NCBI GenBank assembly: GCA_025963385.1
Contig: JAOPUT010000152.1
Location: forward strand, 1-49,359
Length of the DNA: 49,359 nucleotides
Source of the DNA: Mycobacterium sp.
GTDB taxonomy: Bacteria > Actinomycetota > Actinomycetes > Mycobacteriales > Mycobacteriaceae
Direction of reading: 5' to 3'
Numbering within the stretch: position 1 is the stretch's first letter; every line of letters begins with the position of its first letter. Positions 1-8,605 of this stretch are shown here, in pieces. The notes under the pieces were generated by a model that was given only the letters and a program-made list of their open reading frames with translations, was not told where the DNA came from and made no database searches. The translations under genes and the position numbers were made by a program.

Positions 1-2
1 CG

Positions 3-956
3 TGGACGGCACCGACGGCGCATCGTCTCGACCAGCAGACGATGGAGAGTTGGCTGCGGTCGGTGCATGCGGGCAAGAGCACCAGGGATCTGATGGCGAT
101 CATGGCAAGGGTGACGTGGGGTGGTGAGCCGCAAGAGGTGTCGATGCTGCACGCGGTGCACTACATCAAGGCCGCAGGCGGTATCGGCCCGCTGCTCGAC
201 GTCAAGGGCGGTGCCCAACAGGACCGGTTCCCCGCGGGCACCCAGCAGATCGCGTTGCGCATGGCCGAGGACCTCGGCGACCGGGTTCGCCTCGACAGCG
301 CTGTCGAGCGCATCGAACACGGCGCGGACGGGATGACCGTGCACACCGCGACCGGACCGGTGACGGCGCGCGCCGTCGTCGTCGCCACCGCGCCCGAGCA
401 CCGGGGCGCCATCACCTTCGTGCCCGGCCTGCCTGCCGACCACGCCGACCTGGCGCGGCACTGGCCGCAGGGCCGCCTGAGCAAGGCCTACGCCGCGTAC
501 GAGACCCCGTTCTGGCGGGCCGAAGGACACTCCGGCGAGGCGCTGTCGGACGACGGACCGGTGTTCATCACGTTCGACGTCAGCCCCGATGACGATGGTC
601 CCGGGGTGCTCCTCGGCTTCACCGACGCGCGGACGTTCGATCCCCTGCAACCAGACACCCGCCGGGCCCGTGTCCTCGAGTGCTTCGCGTCGCTGTTCGG
701 CGACGACGCGCGACATCCGATCGACTACGTCGACCACCGTTGGGGCGCGGAATCGTTCGCGCCGGGCGGTCCGACAGCTGCGGTCCCGCCAGGCTCGTGG
801 ACGACGTATGGCCAGTTGCTGCGCGAACCGGTGGGCGGCATCTTCTGGGCGGGGACCGAAACGGCCGACCAGTGGACGGGTTTCCTGGACGGGGCGGTGC
901 GGTCGGGCCACCGCGCAGCCGAGGAAGTCGCCGGATACCTGACCCCTACGAGCTGA
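3..956 (+). CDS. Flavin amine oxidase, C-terminal part (5' end outside window)
   Basis: The reading frame is open from the first bases of the window through codons reading [13 protein letters not shown] before the first ATG at 42. The gene therefore starts upstream and the ATG is internal. What remains covers the substrate and C-terminal FAD parts of a flavin monoamine oxidase: a [11 protein letters not shown] stretch, an internal VVVATAPEH strand after the second FAD-binding segment, and the C-terminal FAD motif [17 protein letters not shown]. The family oxidises primary or secondary amines with FAD and O2; the substrate cannot be told from the sequence. The N-terminal GxGxxG is missing because of the window edge. 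Its last 11 bp overlap the convergent hydrolase gene. Confidence 0.88.
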   Translation, partial: WTAPTAHRLDQQTMESWLRSVHAGKSTRDLMAIMARVTWGGEPQEVSMLHAVHYIKAAGGIGPLLDVKGGAQQDRFPAGTQQIALRMAEDLGDRVRLDSAVERIEHGADGMTVHTATGPVTARAVVVATAPEHRGAITFVPGLPADHADLARHWPQGRLSKAYAAYETPFWRAEGHSGEALSDDGPVFITFDVSPDDDGPGVLLGFTDARTFDPLQPDTRRARVLECFASLFGDDARHPIDYVDHRWGAESFAPGGPTAAVPPGSWTTYGQLLREPVGGIFWAGTETADQWTGFLDGAVRSGHRAAEEVAGYLTPTS

Positions 957-1896
957 TCCGTCGCTGCTCCCGAACCGATTCGGCGAGCTCGCGAAGCTGC
1001 CGGTTCACCTCCTCGGGCTGTTCGAGGATGGCGCAGTGGCCGCCGGACAGTTCGACGAAGGACGCCAGATTCGGCACCTCCCCTGCGATCCGACGCGATG
1101 ACGCGATGGGCAGCAGGCGGTCGCCCCTGCTGCCGACGACGAGCGTCGGCACCGTGAGGTTGCGCAACGAGATGTGCTTCGGGCCAAGCGAATCGACGAG
1201 CACCCTGGCCCACCCGCCGCGCCCCGCCGGAGGGGTCTCGGCGAACAGCTCGAAGACGAAGTCGGCGATCGCCGGATCGGCGTCGCGCCCCACCGCAAGC
1301 GCCGCCACGAACCGCCTGCTCTGCTGCACCGAGCCGGGCACCAGCGGAGCCGAGCCGAAGGTCTTGAGCAGCGACCCGGCGGCCCGCACGCGACCGCCCA
1401 CCAGCGGACGGGGAACGGGAAGGAACTTGACGTTGCGCAGCAGATCACCGGTCGTCGTGTTGATCAGCGCGACGGCGTCGGCGCACTGCGGCACCCGCTG
1501 CGGGTAGCGCTGCGACCACGACGAGATGGCGATACCACCCATCGAGTGACCGGCGATCACAGCACGCTCGCCACGTGCCAGCGTGGCGGCCAGCACGGCG
1601 TCGAGGTCGGCGGCCAGGAAGTTCAGGCCGTAGTTCCCCCGACGCGACGGCACGCCACTTCGGCCGTGACCCCGGTGGTCGTAGGCGATGACGCGGTAGT
1701 CACCGGCCAGGTCGACGATCTGGTTGGCCCACACCCGGATGGCGCACGTGATGCCGTGTGCCAGCACGATCGGATAGCCGTCCTCCGGGCCGAAGACCTC
1801 GGTGTGAATCTTGGTGCCGTCCGCCGAGCGGACGTCGACCGGACGACCCGGCGGCATCGCGTCCAGCACGGCCAGCCGCCTCGATCTCGTCAACAT
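946..1896 (-). CDS. Alpha/beta hydrolase
   Basis: A 316-residue alpha/beta-hydrolase-fold protein. Visible elements are the oxyanion-hole HG in VLAHGIT, the strand-turn [10 protein letters not shown], the nucleophile elbow GHSMGG, a late Asp in SRGDRLLP and a C-terminal His in SGGHCAIL, giving a complete Ser-Asp-His triad. The length and order resemble epoxide hydrolase or haloperoxidase-like esterases, and the substrate is unknown. I take ATG at 1896 because GGAG lies 5-6 nt before it; a GTG at 1920 would add eight residues. The stop lies inside the end of the amine oxidase gene (11-bp convergent overlap). A TACAAT element lies upstream. Confidence 0.85.
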   Translation of the reverse strand: MLTRSRRLAVLDAMPPGRPVDVRSADGTKIHTEVFGPEDGYPIVLAHGITCAIRVWANQIVDLAGDYRVIAYDHRGHGRSGVPSRRGNYGLNFLAADLDAVLAATLARGERAVIAGHSMGGIAISSWSQRYPQRVPQCADAVALINTTTGDLLRNVKFLPVPRPLVGGRVRAAGSLLKTFGSAPLVPGSVQQSRRFVAALAVGRDADPAIADFVFELFAETPPAGRGGWARVLVDSLGPKHISLRNLTVPTLVVGSRGDRLLPIASSRRIAGEVPNLASFVELSGGHCAILEQPEEVNRQLRELAESVREQRRISS

Positions 1897-1938
1897 GTGC
1901 GCTCCGATCCGCCGTGGCACCTTTGCCAGGGCTGCCGA

Positions 1939-1944
1939 ATTGTA
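1939..1944 (-). promoter_or_regulatory. Candidate -10 element TACAAT for the hydrolase
   Basis: On the minus strand the hexamer TACAAT matches the mycobacterial TAnnnT -10 consensus. It would start transcription near 1932, giving a leader of about 36 nt before ATG 1896. No good -35 is visible. Confidence 0.4.
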
Positions 1945-1957
1945 TCTATCGCCGGGT

Positions 1958-3055
1958 TCAGCTCGGCATCACGACCACGGGTTTGACGGCGGCGCCGGTC
2001 GTCGCCGCGGTCCATGCCGCACCGAAGTCGTCGAAGGCGAACCGCGTGACGAGCTTCTCGATCGGTAGTTCGGCGCGCCGCGCGAGCTCCGCGAGCCGCG
2101 GGATGAACACCTGTGGGTCGCTGTCGCCCTCGACGACGCCGCGGACACGCAGGCCCTTCGCCAAGATCAGCCCGACGGGGAGCTCGGCGTTGAGCGCACC
2201 CAACCCGACGAGGGCCAGCGTGCCGCAGGCCCGCAGCGCTGACAGCGCCGTCGCGATGACGGCGGCCGACGCGGTGGTGTCCACGGCGACCGTCGGGCCG
2301 CCGCCGGTCAGATCGGGCAGGATAGCGATGACGTCGTCGGCCGTCGGGTCCAACACCGCCGTCGCACCCAAGTCCATTGCCAGTGAACGACGTTCGGGCT
2401 TCGGTTCGACGGCGACGATGGTGCGGCAATCCGCGATCCGCGCGCCCATCACGGCCGAGAGACCGACGGCGCCCGCACCGAACACGACCAGCGCGTCGTC
2501 CGGCCCGACCGGCGTCGCGCCGAGCACCGTGCCGACGCCGGTCTGCACGCTGCAGCCCAGCGGGGCGGCCAGCGCCGGGTCCAGGGGTTCGGGCAGCGCG
2601 ACGGTGTTGGCCCGGCGCGCGAGCGCGTGGGTGGCGAAGCTGGACTGGCCGAAGAAGCCGCCTCTCAGCGGCAGGCCGCCCAGATGCAGCGCGCTCGTCT
2701 CGTCGGCCCGATCGCCGCGCAGGTTCAGGTCCGTCGAGTGGTCGCAGTACGCGGGCCGGGCTGCCGTGCAGCTGGCACAGCGGCCGCAGCTGGCGAAGGT
2801 CAACACCACCTGTCGTCCCACGTCGACCCGCGCCCGCGGTCCCGTTTCGAGCACGGTGCCGACGCCCTCGTGGCCGAACACCATCGGCAGTTTGCGGGCA
2901 GGCCACCGCGCGGCGACGCTGACGTCGGTGTGGCAGATGCCGACCGCATCGACGCGGACCAGCACCTCGTCGTCGACCGGTGACCGGACCTCGACGTTGA
3001 CCAGGTGGGGATCGGCTCCCTCGGAGAGCAGTACCGCGGCACGTGCGTCCATCAC
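1958..3055 (-). CDS. Zinc-dependent alcohol dehydrogenase (MDR family)
   Basis: A 365-residue medium-chain dehydrogenase. The catalytic zinc ligands are visible as Cys41 (GICHTD) and His62-Glu63 (GHEG). The structural zinc lobe has Cys90, Cys93, Cys96 and Cys104 in a C-x2-C-x2-C-x7-C pattern. The nucleotide-binding turn reads GAGAVG, followed by an acidic residue in VAVEPK that favours NAD(H). The protein resembles aryl-alcohol or mycothiol-type class III-like dehydrogenases and should interconvert alcohols and aldehydes. GTG 3055 is followed directly by ATG 3052, and a TAACAT element six bases before the GTG suggests a leaderless start there. Its start is only about 22 bp from the start of the divergent quinone oxidoreductase. 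Confidence 0.88.
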   Translation of the reverse strand: MMDARAAVLLSEGADPHLVNVEVRSPVDDEVLVRVDAVGICHTDVSVAARWPARKLPMVFGHEGVGTVLETGPRARVDVGRQVVLTFASCGRCASCTAARPAYCDHSTDLNLRGDRADETSALHLGGLPLRGGFFGQSSFATHALARRANTVALPEPLDPALAAPLGCSVQTGVGTVLGATPVGPDDALVVFGAGAVGLSAVMGARIADCRTIVAVEPKPERRSLAMDLGATAVLDPTADDVIAILPDLTGGGPTVAVDTTASAAVIATALSALRACGTLALVGLGALNAELPVGLILAKGLRVRGVVEGDSDPQVFIPRLAELARRAELPIEKLVTRFAFDDFGAAWTAATTGAAVKPVVVMPS

Positions 3056-3061
3056 CGGGCG

Positions 3062-3067
3062 ATGTTA
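3062..3067 (-). promoter_or_regulatory. -10 TAACAT for a leaderless alcohol dehydrogenase mRNA
   Basis: Minus-strand TAACAT fits TAnnnT and is separated by exactly 6 nt from GTG 3055, the geometry expected when the start codon is the first base of the mRNA. The same small gap must also hold the start region of the plus-strand gene. Confidence 0.45.
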
Positions 3068-3077
3068 AATGGTGAGG

Positions 3078-4049
3078 ATGCGCGCCATTCAGATCCCCCG
3101 GCTCGACGGTCCGCAGGCTGCGGAGCTCGTCGAGATCGACGAACCCGAGGCCGGCGATGCCGTCCTCATCGACGTCCACGCGGCTGGGGTCGCGTTTCCC
3201 GACGCCCTTCAGACGCGCGGGCTCTATCAACACAAGCCGGAGCTGCCGTACGTACCTGGCGCGGAGATCGCAGGCGTCGTGCGCAGCGCACCCGCCGGCT
3301 CCCACGTGAAGGCGGGCGACCGGGTGGCGGCGCTGACGATGCTGTCCGGCGCGATGGCGGAAGTCGTTGCGCTACCGGCAGATCGGGTGTTCAAGCTGCC
3401 CGACGCGGTGTCCTTCGAGGCGGGCGCCGGGTTGCTGTTCAACGATCTGACGGTGCATTGCGCGCTGCGCACCCGGGGCCGCCTGGCGGCGGGCGAGACG
3501 GTGCTGGTGCACGGGGCGGCAGGCGGTATCGGCACCTCCACGCTGCGGCTGGCCTCGGCGTGGGGCGCGGCCCGGACGATCGCCGTCGTCAGCACGGCCG
3601 ACAAGGGTGACGTCGCTCGCGCGGCGGGTGCCACCGACGTGGTGCTCGCCGACGGTTTCAAGGACGCCGTCAAGGACCTCACCGGAGGTCGGGGCGTCGA
3701 CGTGGTGGTGGATCCGGTGGGCGGTGACCGGTTCACCGACTCGCTGCGATCTCTCGCTCCCGGCGGCAGGCTGCTGGTGATCGGCTTCACCGGTGGCGAC
3801 ATCCCGACGGTGAAGGTGAACCGACTGCTGCTCAACAACGTCGACGCGGTCGGAGTCGGGTGGGGCGCCTGGGCGGCCACTCACCCCGGGTATCTCGCTG
3901 AGCAGTGGGCCGAACTCGAACCGCTGCTGGCCTCGGGCGCGGTGTCGGCGCCGGAACCGGTCGTGTATCCGCTGGAGCAGGCTGCCGAGGCCATCGCGTC
4001 CCTTGAGGACCGCACCGCGCGGGGCAAGGTCGTGGTCAGGGTTCGCTAG
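3078..4049 (+). CDS. NADPH:quinone oxidoreductase-like (zinc-free MDR)
   Basis: A roughly 323-residue MDR protein without zinc ligands, of the QOR/zeta-crystallin type. Evidence is the GRDHP-like region replaced by PYVPGAEIAG, the cofactor loop VHGAAGGIG with downstream AVVSTADK, and the C-terminal ARGKVVVRV ending typical of quinone reductases. It would reduce quinones or enones with NADPH in the cytoplasm. The start is taken at ATG 3078 (M-R-A-I-Q-I-P); ATG 3069 would add three residues. It is divergent from the zinc alcohol dehydrogenase, and its stop overlaps the stop of the CocE hydrolase in a shared CTAG. Confidence 0.86.
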   Translation: MRAIQIPRLDGPQAAELVEIDEPEAGDAVLIDVHAAGVAFPDALQTRGLYQHKPELPYVPGAEIAGVVRSAPAGSHVKAGDRVAALTMLSGAMAEVVALPADRVFKLPDAVSFEAGAGLLFNDLTVHCALRTRGRLAAGETVLVHGAAGGIGTSTLRLASAWGAARTIAVVSTADKGDVARAAGATDVVLADGFKDAVKDLTGGRGVDVVVDPVGGDRFTDSLRSLAPGGRLLVIGFTGGDIPTVKVNRLLLNNVDAVGVGWGAWAATHPGYLAEQWAELEPLLASGAVSAPEPVVYPLEQAAEAIASLEDRTARGKVVVRVR

Positions 4050-5659
4050 CTGCCCGGGAGTATCAAAGCCGAACGCGCACAGTCGAGTACGTGGGTCGAC
4101 CGGACGAATTCGGTACCCGTCGCAAGTGGTTCACCGGTTCCGAGGTTGCGCGCGAACCGGGGGAACGAACCTCCGGCGATCGTCAGCCGGATTCGGTGGC
4201 CTGCGCGAAAGCGGTGGGCGATGGGGTCGAAGTCGATCCGTAGCGGCTCAGCGCCGTCAGCGCCGACGCGCAGGTAGCCGTCGGTGACGTTCTGGGAGCG
4301 CCCCGTGGGGTCGACGTCGCTGATCCTCACCGACACGTCCGCGGACGCCGTGTCGACCGTGTGGGCGAGCTCGACGTGCGGCACCCCGATCACGTCCAGG
4401 TCGGCGGCGAGCCGGGGTCCGGTGAACGCCAGCACGTCGGACCGTTCGGCCAGCGCGCCGTCGTCGCGGTAGCCGGCCGCCGACGCCAGCAACAATCGTC
4501 CTCCGATGGTCGGGGTCGGATCGGCGGGGTCGTAGACGAAACCGATTCGGGTGTCCGCGGCCGCGGGCACATCGGACAGGACCCCGCCAGGACCCGGACG
4601 CAGCACGAGGTCCGTCGAGGGGGGCGGCCAGTCGGCGAGGTCGCGCCAGCCGCCATCGCCGGTGACGAAGATCCGCACGGGCTCGGCCCGACGACGTCCC
4701 GCCAGCCAATCCATCGACTCGCGGATCGCGACTCCCCCACCTTCGCCGTGCGTCCACGGCCCGATGACGAGCGACACCTGCACACCGGCGTCGCGCAGCC
4801 TGAGGTACTGCGCCACGGTCTGATCGAAGAACAGGTCCTGCCAGCCACCGATCAGCAGCACCGGCTGCCGTGCCGCCTCGAACCCGACCGCGCGGCGGCT
4901 CCAGTACTCACCGGACGGGTCGGCGTTGCGGAGCCAGGACTCGTAGTACGGCGAGCCACCACCCATGAGGGCGTCGGCAGCGGCACCCAGCGGCAGTCTC
5001 CCGAATACCGGTTGCAGTCGGCGCGGTGTCAGAGCCGTCCGGGCGAGCTGCCGCAGCATTCCACCACGCTCGTGCCAGGCCATCTGATAGCCCCAGGTCA
5101 GAAAGTCGGAGAGGGCGAAGGAGCCCGTGCCCCAGGCCGCATGACCGATGTCGTGCGGCCCCATCGTCACGACCGCCGTCGCGAATTCGGGTTGCGGGTC
5201 AGCCAGCAACGCCAGCTGGGTGAATCCGAGATAGGACCCACCCACGGTGGCGAACGTCCCGGTGAACCACGGTTGCCTGCGCAGCCACGCAACGGTGTCC
5301 ACGCCGTCCTCGACCTCGCCCTGCCCTGGCTCGAACACCCCGCCGGAGCCGAAACTGCCTCGCGTGCTCTGCAAGACGACGTGGTAGCCGCGCGCCGAAT
5401 AGAGGGCCAGGACCACGCGGGTCGGAAGGGCGTCGCGGGTGTAGGGCCCGCGCAGCAGCAGGGTGCCGACCGGCGTGGTCGTCACCGGTGCGTAGTGGTC
5501 GGCCAGCAACCGCACGCCGTCGCGCATCGGGACGGGCACCCGCCGGGTGATCCGATAGCGCGTGGTCGCGGGCTCGAGCCCGAATCGCTTCCCGGCCAGA
5601 CGCGCCGCGAGCCGGGTCAGGATGTCGGGCGGACGCCCGTGGGCGCGGCTGTCGGGCAC
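4046..5659 (-). CDS. CocE/NonD family hydrolase (X-Pro dipeptidyl-peptidase-like)
   Basis: A 537-residue serine hydrolase of the CocE/NonD family. The N-terminal alpha/beta domain starts with VPMRDGVRLLADHYAP. The nucleophile is Ser142 in GGSYLG, followed by a helical cap, then the acid in GGWQDLFFDQ and His in GPWTHG. The C-terminal third has the jelly-roll X-Pro dipeptidyl-peptidase type beta sequence (VDTASADVSVRISDVDP). Members cleave esters or acyl bonds such as cocaine, glutaryl-7-ACA or peptides; the substrate is not predictable here. GTG 5659 has a TATCGT element 6 nt before it, consistent with a leaderless start. No signal peptide is evident. Confidence 0.87.
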   Translation of the reverse strand: MPDSRAHGRPPDILTRLAARLAGKRFGLEPATTRYRITRRVPVPMRDGVRLLADHYAPVTTTPVGTLLLRGPYTRDALPTRVVLALYSARGYHVVLQSTRGSFGSGGVFEPGQGEVEDGVDTVAWLRRQPWFTGTFATVGGSYLGFTQLALLADPQPEFATAVVTMGPHDIGHAAWGTGSFALSDFLTWGYQMAWHERGGMLRQLARTALTPRRLQPVFGRLPLGAAADALMGGGSPYYESWLRNADPSGEYWSRRAVGFEAARQPVLLIGGWQDLFFDQTVAQYLRLRDAGVQVSLVIGPWTHGEGGGVAIRESMDWLAGRRRAEPVRIFVTGDGGWRDLADWPPPSTDLVLRPGPGGVLSDVPAAADTRIGFVYDPADPTPTIGGRLLLASAAGYRDDGALAERSDVLAFTGPRLAADLDVIGVPHVELAHTVDTASADVSVRISDVDPTGRSQNVTDGYLRVGADGAEPLRIDFDPIAHRFRAGHRIRLTIAGGSFPRFARNLGTGEPLATGTEFVRSTHVLDCARSALILPGS

Positions 5660-5665
5660 ATCGCC

Positions 5666-5671
5666 ACGATA
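5666..5671 (-). promoter_or_regulatory. -10 TATCGT for leaderless CocE hydrolase
   Basis: Minus-strand TATCGT matches TAnnnT and is followed by six bases and then the GTG start at 5659. Confidence 0.45.
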
Positions 5672-5837
5672 GGGCTCCCGCTCGATTCCCGCCCGATCGC
5701 CGCAAACCCGAAGCGGCCCCCGGAGTCGTCTCTGGGAGCCGCATCAGGTGATGTCTCAGGGCTGTCTGGCCCTGATGAGGAAGGCGGCGGCCGAGACGAG
5801 GGCGCTGCCACCGATCCCAACTATCAGCAGCGCGCGC

Positions 5838-5843
5838 TACCGT
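5838..5843 (+). promoter_or_regulatory. -10 TACCGT for leaderless ketopantoate reductase-like gene
   Basis: TACCGT matches TAnnnT with seven bases to ATG 5851. There is no Shine-Dalgarno sequence before that ATG, which supports leaderless initiation. Confidence 0.4.
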
Positions 5844-5850
5844 CGGCCCG

Positions 5851-6861
5851 ATGCGGTACATCATCATCGGCGCGGGCGCGGTTGGCGGCACCATCGGCGG
5901 CCGGCTGGCCCAGAGCGGTCACGACGTCGTGCTGGTCGCGCGCGGGGCGCACCTTGCCGCCCTGCAGGACAGAGGGTTACGCCTGATAACCCCCGCCGGT
6001 CCCGTTGCCAAAGCGATCCCCGCCGTAGGCGGCCCAGCCGAACTCGGAGAACTCCGCCCCGACGACGTCCTGGTGCTCGCGGTGAAGTCGCAGAACACCG
6101 CGCAGGCCCTGGCCGAGTGGTCCCTGGCGCCGGTCTCGGGCGGCGGCACGGCGAGTGAGCGTCTCCCGATCGTCTGCGCCCAGAACGGGGTCGACAACGA
6201 GCGAATGGCCCTGCGACTGTTCGGCACGGTGTACGGGATGTGCGTGTGGCTGCCTGCGACACATCTGGAGCCCGGCGTGGTGGTGTCGCATAGCGCGCCG
6301 GTGAGCGGGATCCTTGCCGTGGGCCGCTACCCGCACGGCGTCGACCCGGTGGTGAAGCAGATCGGCACGGACCTGTCCCGAAGCGTGTTCGACGCCCCCG
6401 TGGTGGGCGACGTGATGCGCTGGAAGTACGGCAAGCTGCTGAAGAACCTCGCCAATGCCATCGACGCGCTGCTCGGCGACACCGCTTCTCGGCACGCACG
6501 GGCCGTCGCCGAACTGCGCCACGCCTGTCAGGCCGAGGGCGAGACCGCCTTGGCGGCAGCGGGGATCGCGTACAACATCGACGAGGAGCGGCGGGCGGTG
6601 CAGCGCGACCGGATGGAGTTCCAGGACATTCCCGGGATCCGCAGGGGCGGCGGATCGACCTGGCAGAGCCTGACCAGGGGCGTCGGCTCGGTGGAGGGTG
6701 ACTACCTCAACGGCGAAATCGCGCTGCTCGGGCGACTTCACGGGGTTCGGACGCCGGTCAACGAGCTGCTGCAGCGGATGGTGGCCGAAGCGGCGCGGCA
6801 AGGCTGGACCCCGGGCGACGTCCCGCCCGAACGGCTGCGGGTGCTGCTGGACGCGAGCTGA
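5851..6861 (+). CDS. 2-dehydropantoate 2-reductase family protein (ApbA/PanE-like)
   Basis: A 336-residue NADP-dependent reductase of the ApbA/PanE family. The N-terminus has the Rossmann motif IIGAGAVGGTIGGRL followed by VLVARG, whose Arg suits NADPH. A VLAVKSQ strand and VCAQNGVDNE follow, and the C-terminal helical half has KYGKLLKNLAN with the conserved Lys/Asn positions. Canonical members reduce ketopantoate to pantoate for coenzyme A synthesis. No pan genes are nearby, and such genomes carry several paralogues, so the substrate may be a different 2-keto acid. It precedes the amino-acid ABC importer by about 50 bp and could be co-transcribed with it. Confidence 0.82.
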   Translation: MRYIIIGAGAVGGTIGGRLAQSGHDVVLVARGAHLAALQDRGLRLITPAGPVAKAIPAVGGPAELGELRPDDVLVLAVKSQNTAQALAEWSLAPVSGGGTASERLPIVCAQNGVDNERMALRLFGTVYGMCVWLPATHLEPGVVVSHSAPVSGILAVGRYPHGVDPVVKQIGTDLSRSVFDAPVVGDVMRWKYGKLLKNLANAIDALLGDTASRHARAVAELRHACQAEGETALAAAGIAYNIDEERRAVQRDRMEFQDIPGIRRGGGSTWQSLTRGVGSVEGDYLNGEIALLGRLHGVRTPVNELLQRMVAEAARQGWTPGDVPPERLRVLLDAS

Positions 6862-6911
6862 AACGGTCGTGATGACCAGAACGATGGCGCGCGATGGGCA
6901 GGTGCGCGATG

Positions 6912-7781
6912 ATGCCGCCCATGCGCAATGTGTCGAGTGTGTTGTCCCTGCTGGCTCTGGTCGGTCTGGCGGGGGCCACTGCCTGCGCCCCCACTGACCA
7001 GACGGCGTCCGGCACGTCGTCCTCGGCGGCGGCGGCCGGGCAGTGCACCAAGGACTCGCTGACCACCCTGACCAAGGGATCGCTCACCTTCGGTACCGAT
7101 CAGCCCGCCTACCCGCCGTGGTTCGTCGACGACGACCCCGCCAACGGCAAGGGCTTCGAATCGGCGGTCGCCTTCGCGGTCGCCGACAAGCTCGGGTACG
7201 CCAAGGAGGACGTGAAGTGGGTACGGGTGCCGTTCAACGCGGCGATCGCACCAGGCCCAAAGACGTTCGACGCCAACCTCAACGAGTTCTCCATCACCGA
7301 CGAGCGCAAGCAGGCCGTCGACTTCTCCTCGCCGTACTTCAACGTGACCCAGGCGGTGGTCGCGGTGAAGTCCTCACCCGCTGCCGCGGTGAAGAACCTC
7401 GACGGGCTCAAGGGTCTCAAGATTGTCGCCCAGGTCGGCACCACGAGCTACACCGCCGCACAGGCGATCGACCCGAACGTCGCGGTGTTCAACAACAACG
7501 ACGACGCCAAGGCCGCGCTGTCGAACGGCCAGATCGACGGCCTGGTGCTGGATCTGCCGACGGCCTTCGAGGTCCAGAGTGAGCTGCCCGACGGCGTCAT
7601 CGTCGGTCAGCTGCCGTCGGGCAACGAGAAGGCCGAGCAGTTCGGCATCGTGCTAGACAAGGGCAGCCCGCTGACCGCATGCGTGTCCAAGGCGGTCGAC
7701 GAGCTCGGCAACGAGGGCGAACTGTTCAAGCTGCAGAAGGTATGGCTCACCGGCGCCGGTGCGGCGCCGACGCTTTCGTGA
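6912..7781 (+). CDS. Amino-acid ABC transporter, substrate-binding lipoprotein
   Basis: A periplasmic-binding-protein-type (SBP_bac_3) receptor of about 289 residues. The N-terminus is a signal sequence ending at a lipobox-like A-T-A-C, so the mature protein is probably lipid-anchored outside the cytoplasmic membrane. The body begins with LTFGTDQPAYPPW, typical of polar amino-acid receptors, and includes FNVTQAVVAV and VGTTSY segments. I chose ATG 6912 because AGGTG lies seven bases before it; ATG 6894, 6909 and 6921 are in frame. The stop overlaps the GTG of the permease (GTGA). The exact amino acid bound is not clear. Confidence 0.88.
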   Translation: MPPMRNVSSVLSLLALVGLAGATACAPTDQTASGTSSSAAAAGQCTKDSLTTLTKGSLTFGTDQPAYPPWFVDDDPANGKGFESAVAFAVADKLGYAKEDVKWVRVPFNAAIAPGPKTFDANLNEFSITDERKQAVDFSSPYFNVTQAVVAVKSSPAAAVKNLDGLKGLKIVAQVGTTSYTAAQAIDPNVAVFNNNDDAKAALSNGQIDGLVLDLPTAFEVQSELPDGVIVGQLPSGNEKAEQFGIVLDKGSPLTACVSKAVDELGNEGELFKLQKVWLTGAGAAPTLS

Positions 7782-8605
7782 CCACGGCGGCCATCGACCG
7801 GGTGGCCTACCGGCAGTCCCGCGCCCGACGGTCCATCCTGGTCGCACTCCTGTCCACGGTGGTGTTCGCCGCGGTGCTGCTGTTCGCGGTGACGTCGTCG
7901 CCCGGCTGGCCGCGGGTCCGCGACTCGTTCTTCAATCTCCGCGTGGGCTGGGGCAGCCTGCCTGCGCTGCTGGACGGGTTGTGGCTCAACGTCCGGGTGC
8001 TGGTGGTCTGCCAGGTCCTGATCCTGATCTTCGGGCTCGGCCTGGCAGCGGTGCGCACGCTTCGCGGGCCGGTGTGGTTTCCGGTGCGCGCGTTGGCAAC
8101 CGGATACGTCGACCTGTTCCGCGGCCTTCCGCTGCTGATCTGCCTGTACCTCGTCGGCTTCGGCCTGCCAGGCCTGCGACTGTCGGGATTGCCGTCGAAC
8201 CCGGTGCTGCTGGGTGGTCTCGCGCTGGTGCTGATCTACTCCGCATACGTCGCCGAGGTCTTCAGGGCGGGCATCGAGTCGGTCCACCCGTCGCAGTTGG
8301 CCGCCGCCAAATCCCTCGGGCTCAACTATCGGAGGACGATGCGTCTGGTGGTCCTGCCCCAGGCGACGCGCAGGGTCACGCCCGCACTGCTCAACGACTT
8401 CGTGGCACTGCAAAAGGATTGCGGCCTGATCTCGGTACTCGGCGCCGTCGACGCCGTCCGTGCCGCCCAGATTCAGGTCGCCACGACCTACAACTTCACC
8501 CCGTACGTCGTGGCGGGACTGCTGTTCGTCGCTCTGGCGGTGCCGTCGGCCCGGCTTGCCGACTGGGCGGCCAAACGGGTCGCGACGCGACAGGGCGCGC
8601 TGTGA
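7778..8605 (+). CDS. Amino-acid ABC transporter permease
   Basis: A 275-residue inner-membrane permease of the HisMQ/GlnP family with about five to six hydrophobic helices. The conserved EAA loop is visible as AAAKSLGLNYRRTMRLVVLPQA, whose Gly and the following residues contact the ATPase; the helix before it reads YSAYVAEVFRAGIESV. An N-terminal cytosolic stretch of about 20 residues precedes the first helix. The start is the GTG that overlaps the stop of the receptor gene by four bases, giving translational coupling. A single permease gene suggests a homodimeric channel. Confidence 0.9.
   Translation: MTTAAIDRVAYRQSRARRSILVALLSTVVFAAVLLFAVTSSPGWPRVRDSFFNLRVGWGSLPALLDGLWLNVRVLVVCQVLILIFGLGLAAVRTLRGPVWFPVRALATGYVDLFRGLPLLICLYLVGFGLPGLRLSGLPSNPVLLGGLALVLIYSAYVAEVFRAGIESVHPSQLAAAKSLGLNYRRTMRLVVLPQATRRVTPALLNDFVALQKDCGLISVLGAVDAVRAAQIQVATTYNFTPYVVAGLLFVALAVPSARLADWAAKRVATRQGAL

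Noticed and set aside
1890..3305. Long minus-strand open frame (471 codons) over the alcohol dehydrogenase
   Set aside because: Its translation is Arg/Gly/Pro-rich and lacks any domain. It is an out-of-frame shadow of the dehydrogenase and is typical of very high GC DNA.
5756..5836. Minus-strand open stretch of 26 codons reading like a membrane helix tail (LLIVGIGGSALVSAAAFLI)
   Set aside because: There is no ATG, GTG or TTG in frame and a TAG lies directly before it, so it cannot be a gene as it stands. It may be a chance or a very old remnant.
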